The notes beneath the pieces were generated by a model. That model did no database searches, was not told where the DNA came from, and was given only the letters and a program-made list of their open reading frames with translations. Below, piece by piece: positions 1 to 11,123 of a stretch of 14,692 bases of DNA (positions within the stretch are counted from its first letter, which is position 1; every line of letters begins with the position of its first letter). The position numbers and the translations under genes are program-made. Source of the DNA: DASTBU01 sp035711845. GTDB taxonomy: Bacteria > Acidobacteriota > Vicinamibacteria > Vicinamibacterales > 2-12-FULL-66-21. The stretch covers positions 1-14,692 of the forward strand of contig DASTBU010000037.1 in assembly GCA_035711845.1 (NCBI GenBank), written 5' to 3'.

Positions 1-528
<528 letters not shown>

Positions 529-554
529 GGCGTTGGTCCGCGGGGAGATCTCCT

Positions 555-560
555 ATTGTA
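555..560 (-). promoter_or_regulatory. possible -10 element for rlmN
   Basis: On the minus strand this reads TACAAT, 26 bases before the rlmN ATG, next to a perfect 10-bp palindrome GGAGATCTCC at 544-553. No clear -35 hexamer sits at the right distance, so the call is weak. Confidence 0.25.
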
Positions 561-596
561 ATACGCTCGAACCGCCGGCCATCCGGCATTTGCGGC

Positions 597-626
597 TTGA
601 ACGCCGTGGTTGGCGCATGCTATCAT
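597..626 (+). promoter_or_regulatory. sigma70-type promoter upstream of the M16 peptidase gene
   Basis: TTGAAC at 597-602, an 18-base spacer, and TATCAT at 621-626. The predicted start is near 633, leaving a leader of about 100 bases before the ATG at 735. No equally good promoter is visible before purB, so this one may also serve the purine genes downstream. Confidence 0.6.
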
Positions 627-734
627 TCGTCTTTCGGGTAGTTCTGTTAACTCCTTCACTTCAAAGCACTTGCTCGCGAGCGTGGCTGGCACGGTGCCGG
701 CGTTCCCGCGAGTGGCGACGAACTCATTTCAAGC

Positions 735-1991
735 ATGGTTGTTCGCGAGGTCCTGGACAACGGGCTCCGTCTCATCACCGAGCGGATGCCGCAGGTCCGG
801 TCGGTCACGATCGGCGTGTGGCTGACGCACGGATCGCGCCACGAAACCGATGCGCTCAGCGGCATCGCCCATTTCCTTGAGCATATGCTCTTCAAGGGCA
901 CCGCATCGCGAAGCGCCGAGGACATCGCGCAGGCCATCGATTCGATCGGCGGGCAGCTCGACGCGTTCACGGCGAAGGAGTACGCGAGCTACTACATCAA
1001 GGTGCTCGACGAGCATCTGCCCCTTGCCGTCGATCTCCTGGCCGACATCGTGCTGCGGCCCGCGTTCGATGCCGACGAGGTCGAACGCGAGAAGAAGGTG
1101 GTCCTCGAAGAGATCAAGATGGTCGAGGACACGCCGGACGACCTCGTCCACGAGCTGTTCACGCAGCACTTCTGGGAAGGCCACCCGCTCGGCCGGCCGA
1201 TCCTCGGCTCCAAGGAGACGGTCGAGTCGTTCACACCGGAGCTGCTTCGCGAGTACTTCCGCGCCGCGTATGTGGCGCCCAACATGATCGTGTCGGCGGC
1301 CGGGAATCTCGATCACGCGGAGCTGGGGGAGTTGATCGCGCGTGCCTTCGCCGACATCCGGAGCCAGGGGGAGCCTTTCGGCGAGGAGCCGCCGGCGGTC
1401 GTTCCCCAGGTGATCACCCGGACCAAGGAGCTGGAGCAGAGCCACGTGTGCCTCGGCACGAACAGCTATCCCCAGCGGCACGACGATCGTTACGTCAGCT
1501 ACATCCTGAATACCGTGCTCGGCGGATCGATGAGCTCGCGGTTGTTCCAGAACGTGAGGGAAAAGCGGGGCCTCGCCTATTCCGTGTTCAGCGGGTTGAG
1601 CGCGTATCGCGATGCCGGCAACATCACCATCTATGCCGGCTGCGCGTCCGGTGCGGTCGACCAGGTCATCGACCTGTGCGTCGAGGAGCTTCGGACAATC
1701 AAGCGGGATTCGATCCCCGAGGCTGAGCTTCGGCGCGCGAAGGACCATCTCAAGGGCAGCCTGATGCTGAGCCTCGAGAACACCGCGAGCCGCATGTCGC
1801 ATCTCGCGCGCCAGGAGATCTACTTCGATCGCCATTTCGGGCTCGACGAGACGCTGGCCGGCGTGCAGCGAGTCACCGCCGACGATGTGCAGCGAGTCGC
1901 GGCGGATCTGTTCTCGAACGGGTCGCTGGCGGCGACCGTGCTCGGCCCGTCGGTCCCGGAGATCTCACAGGACCGGCTGGATCTCGGATGA
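735..1991 (+). CDS. M16 family zinc peptidase (insulinase / mitochondrial-processing-peptidase-like)
   Basis: A 418-residue zinc metallopeptidase of family M16, of the size expected for M16B bacterial members. The inverted zinc motif HFLEH is at residues 46-50, and the third ligand is most likely Glu126 in VVLEEIKM, about 80 residues on as in mitochondrial processing peptidase. The C-terminal half carries the usual LGGSMSSRLFQNVREKRGLAYSV segment (written here in shortened reference: LGGS...RGLAYSV). Substrate is unknown; relatives degrade short or misfolded peptides. No signal peptide is seen, so it is probably cytoplasmic. No strong Shine-Dalgarno sequence precedes the ATG, but the protein starts as family members do. 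It is 103 bases upstream of purB on the same strand. Read-through into the purine cluster is plausible but unproven. Family assignment is firm; biological role is not. Confidence 0.93.
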   Translation: MVVREVLDNGLRLITERMPQVRSVTIGVWLTHGSRHETDALSGIAHFLEHMLFKGTASRSAEDIAQAIDSIGGQLDAFTAKEYASYYIKVLDEHLPLAVDLLADIVLRPAFDADEVEREKKVVLEEIKMVEDTPDDLVHELFTQHFWEGHPLGRPILGSKETVESFTPELLREYFRAAYVAPNMIVSAAGNLDHAELGELIARAFADIRSQGEPFGEEPPAVVPQVITRTKELEQSHVCLGTNSYPQRHDDRYVSYILNTVLGGSMSSRLFQNVREKRGLAYSVFSGLSAYRDAGNITIYAGCASGAVDQVIDLCVEELRTIKRDSIPEAELRRAKDHLKGSLMLSLENTASRMSHLARQEIYFDRHFGLDETLAGVQRVTADDVQRVAADLFSNGSLAATVLGPSVPEISQDRLDLG

Positions 1992-2083
1992 CGGGGAGCC
2001 GCGCATTGCCGGGGAGGGCCGTGGGCCGCCCATCACGGGTCGCCATGTCTGCGGCTCTCCGACTCGGCCGGCAAATCGGTCGC

Positions 2084-2087
2084 GGAG
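2084..2087 (+). promoter_or_regulatory. ribosome binding site that fixes the GTG start of purB
   Basis: GGAG seven bases before GTG at 2095. The open frame extends upstream into the M16 gene, but those residues are arginine-rich shadow sequence. The GTG start gives catalytic residues numbered exactly as in Bacillus PurB. Confidence 0.7.
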
Positions 2088-2094
2088 CACATCG

Positions 2095-3405
2095 GTGATC
2101 AAGCGCTACACGAACCCGGAAATGGGCGCCATCTGGAGCGACCGGCGCCGCTACGAGACCTGGCTGGAGGTCGAGCTGGCGGCCGTGGACGCGATGGCAG
2201 AACGCGGGATCGTCCCGGTCGCGGCGGCACGCGATCTTCGGGCCCGTGCGGCCTTCGACATCGCCCGCATCGAGGAAATCGAACAGACGACGCAGCACGA
2301 CGTGATTGCGTTCACGACGGCCGTGGCCGAACGTGTCGGTCCATCGGCGCGGTGGCTCCACTTCGGTCTGACCTCTTCGGACGTCATCGATACGGCGCAG
2401 GCGATCCAGATGCGCGAGTCGTGCGATCTGATCGTCAAGGGCGTCGCCAGCCTGCTGGAGGCGATCCGCGAGCGGGCGGCGGAGCATCGGCGCACGCCGA
2501 TGATCGGGCGCACGCACGGCGTGCACGCCGAGCCGATGACCTTCGGCGTCAAGCTGGCCCTGTGGTATGCCGAGCTGCAGCGGGACCTCGATCGACTGCT
2601 GCGGGCCCGCGAGGTGGTTTCGGTTGGCAAAATCTCCGGCGCGGTGGGCATGTTTGCGCACCTCGATCCGCAGGTCGAGGCGCGCGTGTGCGAGACGCTC
2701 GGCCTGGAGCCGGCGCCCGTGTCCTCTCAGGTCATTCAACGCGACAGGCACGCCGACCTGATGGCGGCCCTCGCCATCACGGCTGCGTCGCTCGAAAAGT
2801 TCGCGCTCGAGATCCGCGGGCTGCAGAAAACGGAGATCGGCGAGGTCGAGGAGCCGTTCGGCAAAGGACAGAAGGGCTCGTCCGCGATGCCGCACAAGCG
2901 CAACCCGATCGGCTGCGAGCAGATCACGGGGCTGGCGCGTCTGGTGCGCGCCAACGCGATGGCCGCCTTCGAGAACATCGCCCTGTGGCACGAGCGGGAC
3001 ATCTCGCATTCTTCCGTCGAACGGGTGATCCTGCCCGACAGCTTCATCGCGCTCGACCACATGCTGCGGCGTTTCACGCGGATCGTCCGCGGCATGGTCG
3101 TCTACCCCGACCGGATGAAGGAGAACCTCGAACGGTCGCGCGGCGTGGTGTTCTCGGGCACGGTGCTGCTCGAGCTGGCCCGCCGCGGCGTGTCTCGCGA
3201 GCAGGCGTACGAATGGGTGCAGCGGAATGCGATGCGATCCTTCAACGAGCAGAAGCCGTTCAAGGCCCTGCTGCTCGCCGACCCGGACCTGCTCACGGTG
3301 CTGACGCCTGCGCAAATCGAGAAGGCGTTCGATCTCGAAGATCAGCTGCGCAATGTCGACGCGATCTTCGACCGGGTGTTCAAGCCCGTGCCGGTGGGAG
3401 TCTGA
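2095..3405 (+). CDS. purB: adenylosuccinate lyase PurB
   Basis: Cytoplasmic enzyme that releases fumarate from SAICAR and from adenylosuccinate, so it acts twice in AMP synthesis. The 436-residue product belongs to the fumarase/aspartase superfamily and has the length of the Bacillus/Thermotoga type. Visible active-site residues: His68 (QTTQHD), His89 before GLTSSD, His141 (RTHGVHAEP) and the mobile-loop signature SSAMPHKRNP at 262-271 with Ser262. The GTG start is supported by GGAG seven bases upstream and by this numbering. It heads the purine cluster: purS follows 47 bases later. An upstream in-frame extension to 1885 overlaps the M16 gene and is rejected. Confidence 0.96.
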   Translation: MIKRYTNPEMGAIWSDRRRYETWLEVELAAVDAMAERGIVPVAAARDLRARAAFDIARIEEIEQTTQHDVIAFTTAVAERVGPSARWLHFGLTSSDVIDTAQAIQMRESCDLIVKGVASLLEAIRERAAEHRRTPMIGRTHGVHAEPMTFGVKLALWYAELQRDLDRLLRAREVVSVGKISGAVGMFAHLDPQVEARVCETLGLEPAPVSSQVIQRDRHADLMAALAITAASLEKFALEIRGLQKTEIGEVEEPFGKGQKGSSAMPHKRNPIGCEQITGLARLVRANAMAAFENIALWHERDISHSSVERVILPDSFIALDHMLRRFTRIVRGMVVYPDRMKENLERSRGVVFSGTVLLELARRGVSREQAYEWVQRNAMRSFNEQKPFKALLLADPDLLTVLTPAQIEKAFDLEDQLRNVDAIFDRVFKPVPVGV

Positions 3406-3452
3406 GCCGACGCCCGAGCCCGGACCATCGCCGCACGGCGAGGAAGGACAGC

Positions 3453-3692
3453 ATGAAAGCGAGAGTGTTCGTCACGCTGAAGCCCTCGGTGTTCGATCCG
3501 CAGGGCCGGACCATCGCGGATGCCCTGCACTCGATGGGATACGCCGGCATCGGCGACGTCCGCCAGGGAAAGTACTTCGAGCTGGAGGTCGCGTCGAAGT
3601 CCGAAGATCAGGTGCGCGCCCTCGCATCGGAGGTCGCGGACAAGGTCCTGGCCAACCCGGTCATCGAAAGCTACAGGGTTGAAATCGATTGA
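3453..3692 (+). CDS. purS: phosphoribosylformylglycinamidine synthase subunit PurS
   Basis: Small 79-residue subunit of the three-part FGAM synthase, which bridges PurQ and small PurL and helps pass ammonia between them. The sequence shows the expected fold pattern: an N-terminal strand (KARVFVTLKPSVFDP), GRTIADALHSMGY helix, then GKYFELEV and a C-terminal VIESYRVEI strand. Length matches the usual 80-85 residues. A good Shine-Dalgarno sequence (AGGAAGG, 3441-3447) lies five bases before the ATG. It precedes purQ and purL, the classic order for this complex. Its presence agrees with the short form of PurL encoded downstream. Confidence 0.95.
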   Translation: MKARVFVTLKPSVFDPQGRTIADALHSMGYAGIGDVRQGKYFELEVASKSEDQVRALASEVADKVLANPVIESYRVEID

Positions 3693-3739
3693 CGCCGAAG
3701 AACCGTCCGGGAAGCGGTAAGTCGTCTGTAATCAACGGC

Positions 3740-3755
3740 GCGAGCGTAGCGAGCG
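3740..3755 (+). repeat. tandem pair of the 7-mer GCGAGCG in the purS-purQ gap
   Basis: GCGAGCG occurs at 3740-3746 and 3749-3755, separated by TA. It lies just before the stem-loop at 3763-3784. Similar GCGAGC-rich intergenic motifs are common in GC-rich bacteria; no function can be assigned. Confidence 0.4.
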
Positions 3756-3762
3756 CTGGCAG

Positions 3763-3784
3763 GCGGTGGGGAGGGTCCCACCGC
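3763..3784 (+). promoter_or_regulatory. stem-loop abutting the purQ ribosome binding site
   Basis: GCGGTGGG (3763-3770) pairs perfectly with CCCACCGC (3777-3784) around a six-base loop. The stem ends one or two bases before the AAAGGAAAG Shine-Dalgarno region of purQ. No T-tract follows, so it is not a standard terminator. It could protect the mRNA from decay or tune PurQ relative to PurS. The structure is seen; the role is inferred. Confidence 0.5.
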
Positions 3785-3795
3785 AAAGGAAAGAA

Positions 3796-4509
3796 ATGAC
3801 ATTCGCCATCGTTGTCTTTCCCGGTTCGAACTGCGACCACGACGCGTACCACGCGGTACGGCATGTGCTCGGTGAGCCGGCCGAGTTCGTCTGGCACAAG
3901 GAAACGACGCTGAAAGGGGCCGACGTCGTGGTCCTGCCAGGCGGGTTCTCGCACGGCGACTATCTCCGCACCGGCGCCATCGCGCGCTTCTCGCCGGTGA
4001 TGCGGGCCGTCTCCGATTTCGCGCGGGACGGAGGACCGGTTCTCGGCATCTGCAACGGCTTTCAGATCCTGCTCGAGACCGGGCTGCTGCCGGGCGCGAT
4101 GCTCCGCAACCGCGACCTCAGATTCCACTGCGAGCATGTATGCATTCGCGTGGAGCAGACGGACACACCGTTCAGTCTCCGCGCCTCGCCGGGTCAGGTG
4201 CTGCGGATCCCGATCGCCCACGGCGAAGGCAACTATTTCGCCGAGCCGGACGTCCTGAACGCTCTCGAGCGCGATCGGCGCGTGATCTTCCGGTACTGCA
4301 CGGCAGCCGGCGAGGTCACCGATGCGGCGAGCCCGAACGGGTCGGCGCACAACATTGCCGGCATCTGCAACGAGAGGCGGAACGTCGTTGGGCTGATGCC
4401 GCATCCGGAGCGGGCCTGCGAGGCCGCGCTCGGCAGCACCGATGGGCTCGTGCTCTTCGAATCGGTTGTGGCGTCGCTCCGGGAGCACGGCGCCTTGCGG
4501 ACGGCCTGA
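3796..4509 (+). CDS. purQ: phosphoribosylformylglycinamidine synthase subunit PurQ (glutaminase)
   Basis: Class I glutamine amidotransferase subunit that hydrolyses glutamine and supplies ammonia to PurL for FGAR to FGAM conversion. The 237-residue product starts with FAIVVFPGSNCDHD, has LPGGFSHGDYLRTGAI, the nucleophile elbow GICNGFQ with Cys86, and the catalytic pair His203/Glu205 in GLMPHPER. The ATG at 3796 is preceded by AAAGGAAAG; an earlier in-frame ATG at 3766 lies inside the stem-loop region and would add ten unconserved residues. It lies between purS and purL, which encode the partners of the same complex, with a 103-base gap after purS. Confidence 0.96.
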   Translation: MTFAIVVFPGSNCDHDAYHAVRHVLGEPAEFVWHKETTLKGADVVVLPGGFSHGDYLRTGAIARFSPVMRAVSDFARDGGPVLGICNGFQILLETGLLPGAMLRNRDLRFHCEHVCIRVEQTDTPFSLRASPGQVLRIPIAHGEGNYFAEPDVLNALERDRRVIFRYCTAAGEVTDAASPNGSAHNIAGICNERRNVVGLMPHPERACEAALGSTDGLVLFESVVASLREHGALRTA

Positions 4510-4551
4510 TTTGGCGGCAACCCGGCCCGCGCGTTTCATGGTGACGAGATC

Positions 4552-6804
<2,253 letters not shown>

Positions 6805-6831
6805 GAACTGAAGGATTTCACGGTTCGCACC

Positions 6832-8238
6832 ATGCTGGACAAGTTCAAAGACGAGTGCGGAGTGTTCGGGATTTTCGGACATCCCGAGGCGGCGAACCTC
6901 GCCTACCTCGGTCTGTTTGCACTCCAGCATCGAGGCCAGGAGAGCGCCGGCATCGCCGCGTCCGACGGCGAGAAGATGCGCGTCTCACGGGCGATGGGCG
7001 AGGTAGCGGAAGCCTTCGACGAAGCCACGCTCGCCAAGCTCCCTGGCCACCTCGCCATCGGCCACACACGATATTCCACAGCGGGCGAAAGCAAGCTCGA
7101 GAACGCACAGCCGTTTTTGATCGACTGCACGCACGGCCAGATTGCGGTGGCGCACAACGGCAATCTCGTCAACGCACGCGAGGTGCGGGACGATCTCGTG
7201 CGCAGCGGATCCATCTTCCAGACCGGCAGCGACACGGAAGTGCTGCTGCACCTGTATGCGCGCTCCCGGGCGCCGTCCGTGGAGGAGGCGCTCACCGATT
7301 CCATCGCACAGGTCCGCGGCGCCTACTCCCTCGTTCTGCTCACGAAGAACCGGCTCATCGCGGCGCGCGATCCCCACGGGTTCCGGCCGCTGGCGCTCGG
7401 CCGCCTCGGCGATGCCTGGATCGTCTGCTCCGAGACGTGCGCGATGGACCTCATCGGCGCCACCTACGTCCGCGACATCGCGCCCGGCGAGCTCCTCGTC
7501 ATCAGCGACGGCGGCCTGCGATCGATCCATCCGTTTCCACCACAGCCGCTCTCGCAGTGTGTGTTCGAGCACGTGTACTTCGCTCGTCCGGACAGCTACG
7601 TGTTTGGCAGCAGCGTGAACGAAATCCGGACGGAGTTCGGCCGCATCCTTGCCCGCGAGGCCCCGGCTCCGGCCGATGTGGTCGTGCCGATCCCCGACTC
7701 CGGCGTGTGCGCGGCCATCGGCTACGCGGAAGGCGCCGATCTGCCCATGAAGATGGGCCTCATCCGGAACCACTACGTGGGCCGGACGTTCATCCAGCCG
7801 CAGCAGTCGATCAGGCACTTCAGCGTGAAGGTAAAGTTGAATCCCGTGCGCTCCATCCTCGAAGGCCAGCGCGTCGTCCTGATAGACGATTCGATCGTGC
7901 GCGGGACGACGAGCCGCAAAATCGTGAAGATGGTCAAGGCGGCTGGCGCGCGCGAAGTGCACCTCAGGATCAGCTGCCCGCCGACGATCTCTCCATGCTT
8001 CTATGGTGTGGACACGCCCAGCCGCGCCGAGCTGATTGGCGCGACGCACACGATCGAGGAAATCCGCAAGTACGTGGAAGCCGATACCCTCGCCTACCTG
8101 AGCCTCGACGGCCTTCGCCAGGCGGTCGGCGCAGAGCAAGGCTCCTACTGCACGTCGTGCTACACGGGTGTATACCCGGTGGCGTTCCCACGCGACGAGA
8201 AGGCGTACCTGCAGCTGGCGTTGAAGGTTGTTGACTAG
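6832..8238 (+). CDS. purF: amidophosphoribosyltransferase PurF, iron-sulfur type with propeptide
   Basis: First committed enzyme of purine synthesis: PRPP plus glutamine to phosphoribosylamine. The 468-residue protein has an N-terminal Ntn-hydrolase glutaminase domain beginning ECGVFGIFG; Cys9 would become the N-terminal nucleophile after removal of the eight-residue propeptide MLDKFKDE. The C-terminal phosphoribosyltransferase domain carries the PRPP loop VVLIDDSIVRGTTS. Four cysteines, Cys243, Cys389, Cys440 and Cys443 (the last two in CTSC), match the [4Fe-4S] ligands of Bacillus PurF, so this is the Bacillus-like form rather than the cluster-free E. coli form. The family is feedback-inhibited by purine nucleotides. 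Start ATG 6832 is set by the propeptide; the Shine-Dalgarno sequence is poor. Confidence 0.97.
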   Translation: MLDKFKDECGVFGIFGHPEAANLAYLGLFALQHRGQESAGIAASDGEKMRVSRAMGEVAEAFDEATLAKLPGHLAIGHTRYSTAGESKLENAQPFLIDCTHGQIAVAHNGNLVNAREVRDDLVRSGSIFQTGSDTEVLLHLYARSRAPSVEEALTDSIAQVRGAYSLVLLTKNRLIAARDPHGFRPLALGRLGDAWIVCSETCAMDLIGATYVRDIAPGELLVISDGGLRSIHPFPPQPLSQCVFEHVYFARPDSYVFGSSVNEIRTEFGRILAREAPAPADVVVPIPDSGVCAAIGYAEGADLPMKMGLIRNHYVGRTFIQPQQSIRHFSVKVKLNPVRSILEGQRVVLIDDSIVRGTTSRKIVKMVKAAGAREVHLRISCPPTISPCFYGVDTPSRAELIGATHTIEEIRKYVEADTLAYLSLDGLRQAVGAEQGSYCTSCYTGVYPVAFPRDEKAYLQLALKVVD

Positions 8239-8242
8239 ACCG

Positions 8243-9442
8243 ATGCCGCGGGCGGTGTGTGCTCTCCCGATCGTGCTCGCTGCGTGTGCGATCCTGTCCG
8301 CACAGCCGTCGTCTCCTGTGCCGGCGTCGCAGACCCCGGCGCCCGACGGCGCGGTCCCGGCCGGGCAGGTGAAGGCCGCCATCGATCAGCTCGGCACCCT
8401 CGAGTTCCCGGTTCGAAACAACGCGGCCCGCACCCTCCGGCGAGCGTCCGCGGCGGTTGCCGTCCCCGCCCTCATTCAGGCCGCCACCGGCCACAAGGAC
8501 GGGTACGTACGGTTTCGTGCGCTCGTGCTGCTGTCGGGGTTCAACGATCCGCGCACGCGCGACGTCATGGCGCGCATGCTGAAGGATCCGAACGACCGAC
8601 TCCGGACGGTCGGCTACAACTGGTTCGAACGGAATCCCGACCCGGCCATCGTCCCGCGTCTGATCGAAGCGCTCAACCGGGAGGAGTCCGAGTTCGTTCG
8701 TCCGGCGCTCACGCGCGCGCTGGCCGCGTACGGCGACGATCCTGCTGCGCGCCAGGCCATGATCGGCCTCGTGATGAAGGGCCAGGCGTTCTTCCGCAGC
8801 ATCGTCATCGAGGCGATCGGCGATCACCGGGGCGTCTACGCGCTGAAGCCGATCACGGAGGTCGCGGGCATCGACGGTCCGCTGCAGGATGATGCGGCGC
8901 TGGCGCTGGGGAAGATCGGGAACAAGGCGTCGCTGCCGGTGCTGGCAAAGCTCCAGCAGTCGGCCCCGCGTGACGCGCAGCCCGCGATCGCCGCGAGCAT
9001 CTGCCTTCTTGGCGTGAACTGCGCGTCGCACGAGCCCTACATCGTCAAGTCGCTCGGGTTCGCGATCGCCAACATCGGTTTCCAGGAGCTGCTCCGGGGA
9101 TCGGCGAGCGCGCTCGCCGCGCTGGCGGCGTCAGGCCGTGAATCCGCACTCGTCGAGCTGATCGAGGCGGGTGGTCCCACGCGAGATCCCGCGCGCGCGG
9201 CCATCGCTCTTGCAGTCGGGACCGTCGCGCTTCGCAACGCTCCGGTGTTGTTGAAGGTGCTCGAGCGCCAGGATCTGCTGCAGCCGGCGACGGAGTTGCT
9301 GCGGGAGGCCTTCGACATGCTCGAGGAGGACTTCGAGGAGGAGCGGTTTTTCGCGACCGTCCGGCGCGCGTACTGGCAGGCGGACGCGAAAGCGCCGGGG
9401 CGAGCAGTCGCCGAGAGCCTGATCAAATCGCTCGAGTTCTGA
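8243..9442 (+). CDS. HEAT-repeat protein, probably exported (possible lipoprotein), function unknown
   Basis: A 399-residue protein of no known function. Residues 1-20 form a hydrophobic export signal. LAAC at 12-15 fits a lipobox, though the signal would be short; cleavage after LSA at about residue 20 by signal peptidase I is the alternative. A proline/alanine-rich linker (about 21-40) follows, then alpha-helical repeats of HEAT type from about 43 to 345 (for example AVPALIQAATGHKDGYVRFRAL and AIVPRLIEALNREE, each followed by a similar helix). The tail has an acidic patch, LEEDFEEERFF. ATG 8243 is four bases after the purF stop; in-frame TTG codons just upstream overlap purF and are less likely. 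The gene ends 10 bases before purM, so it is almost certainly co-transcribed with purine genes. HEAT repeats mediate protein contacts; a purine role is not shown. Confidence 0.85.
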   Translation: MPRAVCALPIVLAACAILSAQPSSPVPASQTPAPDGAVPAGQVKAAIDQLGTLEFPVRNNAARTLRRASAAVAVPALIQAATGHKDGYVRFRALVLLSGFNDPRTRDVMARMLKDPNDRLRTVGYNWFERNPDPAIVPRLIEALNREESEFVRPALTRALAAYGDDPAARQAMIGLVMKGQAFFRSIVIEAIGDHRGVYALKPITEVAGIDGPLQDDAALALGKIGNKASLPVLAKLQQSAPRDAQPAIAASICLLGVNCASHEPYIVKSLGFAIANIGFQELLRGSASALAALAASGRESALVELIEAGGPTRDPARAAIALAVGTVALRNAPVLLKVLERQDLLQPATELLREAFDMLEEDFEEERFFATVRRAYWQADAKAPGRAVAESLIKSLEF

Positions 9443-9452
9443 TCCGGATCCG

Positions 9453-10478
9453 ATGGACTACAGACAGTCGGGTGTTGATATCGACGCTGGCAACGAGGTC
9501 GTGCGGCGAATTCGATCGCTCGCGCGGGGAACCTACAGGACCGGCGTGCTCTCGGAGATCGGGTCTTTTGGAGGCCTGTTCGAGCTCCGCTCGGCGGGGA
9601 TCGACAACCCGGTGCTCGTGGCGAGCGCCGACGGCGTGGGCACCAAGCTCCGGGTCGCGTTCCTCACCGGCGTTCACACGTCGATCGGCCGCGATCTCGT
9701 GAATCACTGCGCCAACGACATCCTCGTGCAGGGGGCCGAGCCCCTCTTCTTTCTCGACTACCTCGCGACCGGGCGGCTCGACCCCGACGTGGCCGTTCAG
9801 ATCGTCGAGGGGCTGGCGGCCTCGTGCCGCGAGAACGGGTGCGCGCTGCTCGGTGGAGAGACGGCCGAGATGCCGGGCTTCTACGCCGAAGGGGAGTACG
9901 ACGTCGCCGGCTTCATCGTCGGCGCAGTCGCCCGCGATCGCCTGATCGACGGCAAACAGATCCGTCCGGGTGACGTGTTGATTGGACTGCCCTCCTCCGG
10001 ATTGCACACCAACGGCTACTCGCTGGCGCGGCGAATCGTGTTCGAGATTGCTGGACTCGAAGTCAGCAGCGTCGTCGACGAGATAGGCGGCCCTATCGGG
10101 GACGCGTTGCTCGTTCCGCATCGATCCTACCTTCCGGTGATTCGGCCTTTGCTCGGTTCCAGGTTGATCAAGGGGATGGCGCACATCACTGGTGGAGGCA
10201 TCACCGAGAATCTGCCGCGGATCCTTCCCTCCGGCATGCACGCGGAAGTCGATCCCTCCCGGTGGAGCACGCCCGCCATCTTCCGTTGGCTCCAGAGAAC
10301 CGGCGCGGTTCCCGACTCAGCCATGTTGCGCACGTTCAATATGGGGGTGGGGCTGATCATCGCGTGCGCGCCGGAGAACGCCGACGTGCTGGTCGGTGCC
10401 CTGGCCGCCTCCGGCGAACCCGGAGCGGTGACGATTGGTGAGATCCGCGCCGGCGGCGAAGGCGTACGATATCGCTGA
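9453..10478 (+). CDS. purM: phosphoribosylformylglycinamidine cyclo-ligase PurM (AIR synthetase)
   Basis: ATP-dependent ring closure of FGAM to aminoimidazole ribotide, the step after PurL. The 341-residue product has the family length and shares the PurM/PurL ATP-binding fold. Visible motifs: SADGVGTKLRVAF, NDILVQGAEPLFFLDY, GGETAEMPGFY, GLPSSGLHTNGYSLAR and HITGGGITENLPR. It starts with MDYRQSGVDIDAGN, typical of the family. The upstream Shine-Dalgarno sequence is weak (GGAT). It lies 10 bases after the HEAT-repeat gene and 12 bases before purN. Confidence 0.97.
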   Translation: MDYRQSGVDIDAGNEVVRRIRSLARGTYRTGVLSEIGSFGGLFELRSAGIDNPVLVASADGVGTKLRVAFLTGVHTSIGRDLVNHCANDILVQGAEPLFFLDYLATGRLDPDVAVQIVEGLAASCRENGCALLGGETAEMPGFYAEGEYDVAGFIVGAVARDRLIDGKQIRPGDVLIGLPSSGLHTNGYSLARRIVFEIAGLEVSSVVDEIGGPIGDALLVPHRSYLPVIRPLLGSRLIKGMAHITGGGITENLPRILPSGMHAEVDPSRWSTPAIFRWLQRTGAVPDSAMLRTFNMGVGLIIACAPENADVLVGALAASGEPGAVTIGEIRAGGEGVRYR

Positions 10479-10490
10479 ACACTATCAGCC

Positions 10491-11123
10491 ATGAACAGCG
10501 GACGCGGCGTTGGCGTTCTCATCTCGGGTCGAGGCAGCAACCTTCAGGCATTGATCGATGCGGTTGTCGAAGGAAGTCTCGTTGCCCGCATCACCGTCGT
10601 GATCTCGAACCGGCCGGAGGCCCCGGGGCTCGATCGCGCGCGCGCGGCGGGGATCGAGGCTCTCGTCATCGATCACAGGAAGTTTCCCGTTCGCGAGGAC
10701 TTCGATCGTGCCGTTGCGGAGGCCCTGCGCGGCCGCGGTGTGGACCTGGTCTGCCTCGCCGGGTTCATGCGCCTCGTCGGCGAGCCTGTCCTGAACGCGT
10801 TCCCTCAGGCGATCCTCAACGTCCACCCGTCCCTCCTTCCGGCATTTCCAGGCGTTGACGCTCAGCGCCAGGCGCTCGAGCACGGCGTGAAGATCTCCGG
10901 AGCGACCGTGCACCTGGTGACACGCGAGCTCGATGGCGGTCCGATCGTGGTGCAGGCGGCCGTGCCGGTGCGCGATGACGACACCGTCGATACCCTGTCG
11001 GCGCGCATCTTGATCGAAGAGCACCGGATCTACGTGCAGGCCGTGCGGATAATGCTCGACGGCGGATGGCGGGTGGAGGGACGACGCTTCGTCTCAGGAA
11101 TCCCGCGGCCCTCCGCGGTCTGA
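10491..11123 (+). CDS. purN: phosphoribosylglycinamide formyltransferase PurN
   Basis: Transfers a formyl group from 10-formyltetrahydrofolate to GAR, the third step of the pathway. The 210-residue protein has the phosphate-binding ISGRGSNLQALIDA start, the catalytic NVHPSLLPAFPG motif (Asn110, His112) and Asp148 in ELDGGPIV, matching the Asn/His/Asp triad of E. coli PurN. It is the folate-dependent enzyme, not formate-dependent PurT. Start ATG 10491 is 12 bases after purM; no clear Shine-Dalgarno sequence is visible, so translational coupling is likely. It is the last purine gene here and ends 13 bases from the convergent metallophosphoesterase gene. Confidence 0.96.
   Translation: MNSGRGVGVLISGRGSNLQALIDAVVEGSLVARITVVISNRPEAPGLDRARAAGIEALVIDHRKFPVREDFDRAVAEALRGRGVDLVCLAGFMRLVGEPVLNAFPQAILNVHPSLLPAFPGVDAQRQALEHGVKISGATVHLVTRELDGGPIVVQAAVPVRDDDTVDTLSARILIEEHRIYVQAVRIMLDGGWRVEGRRFVSGIPRPSAV

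Noticed and set aside
1885..2094. Upstream extension of the purB frame
   Set aside because: It overlaps the M16 gene, is Arg/Ser rich, and would break the match of catalytic residue numbering. GTG 2095 has a ribosome binding site.
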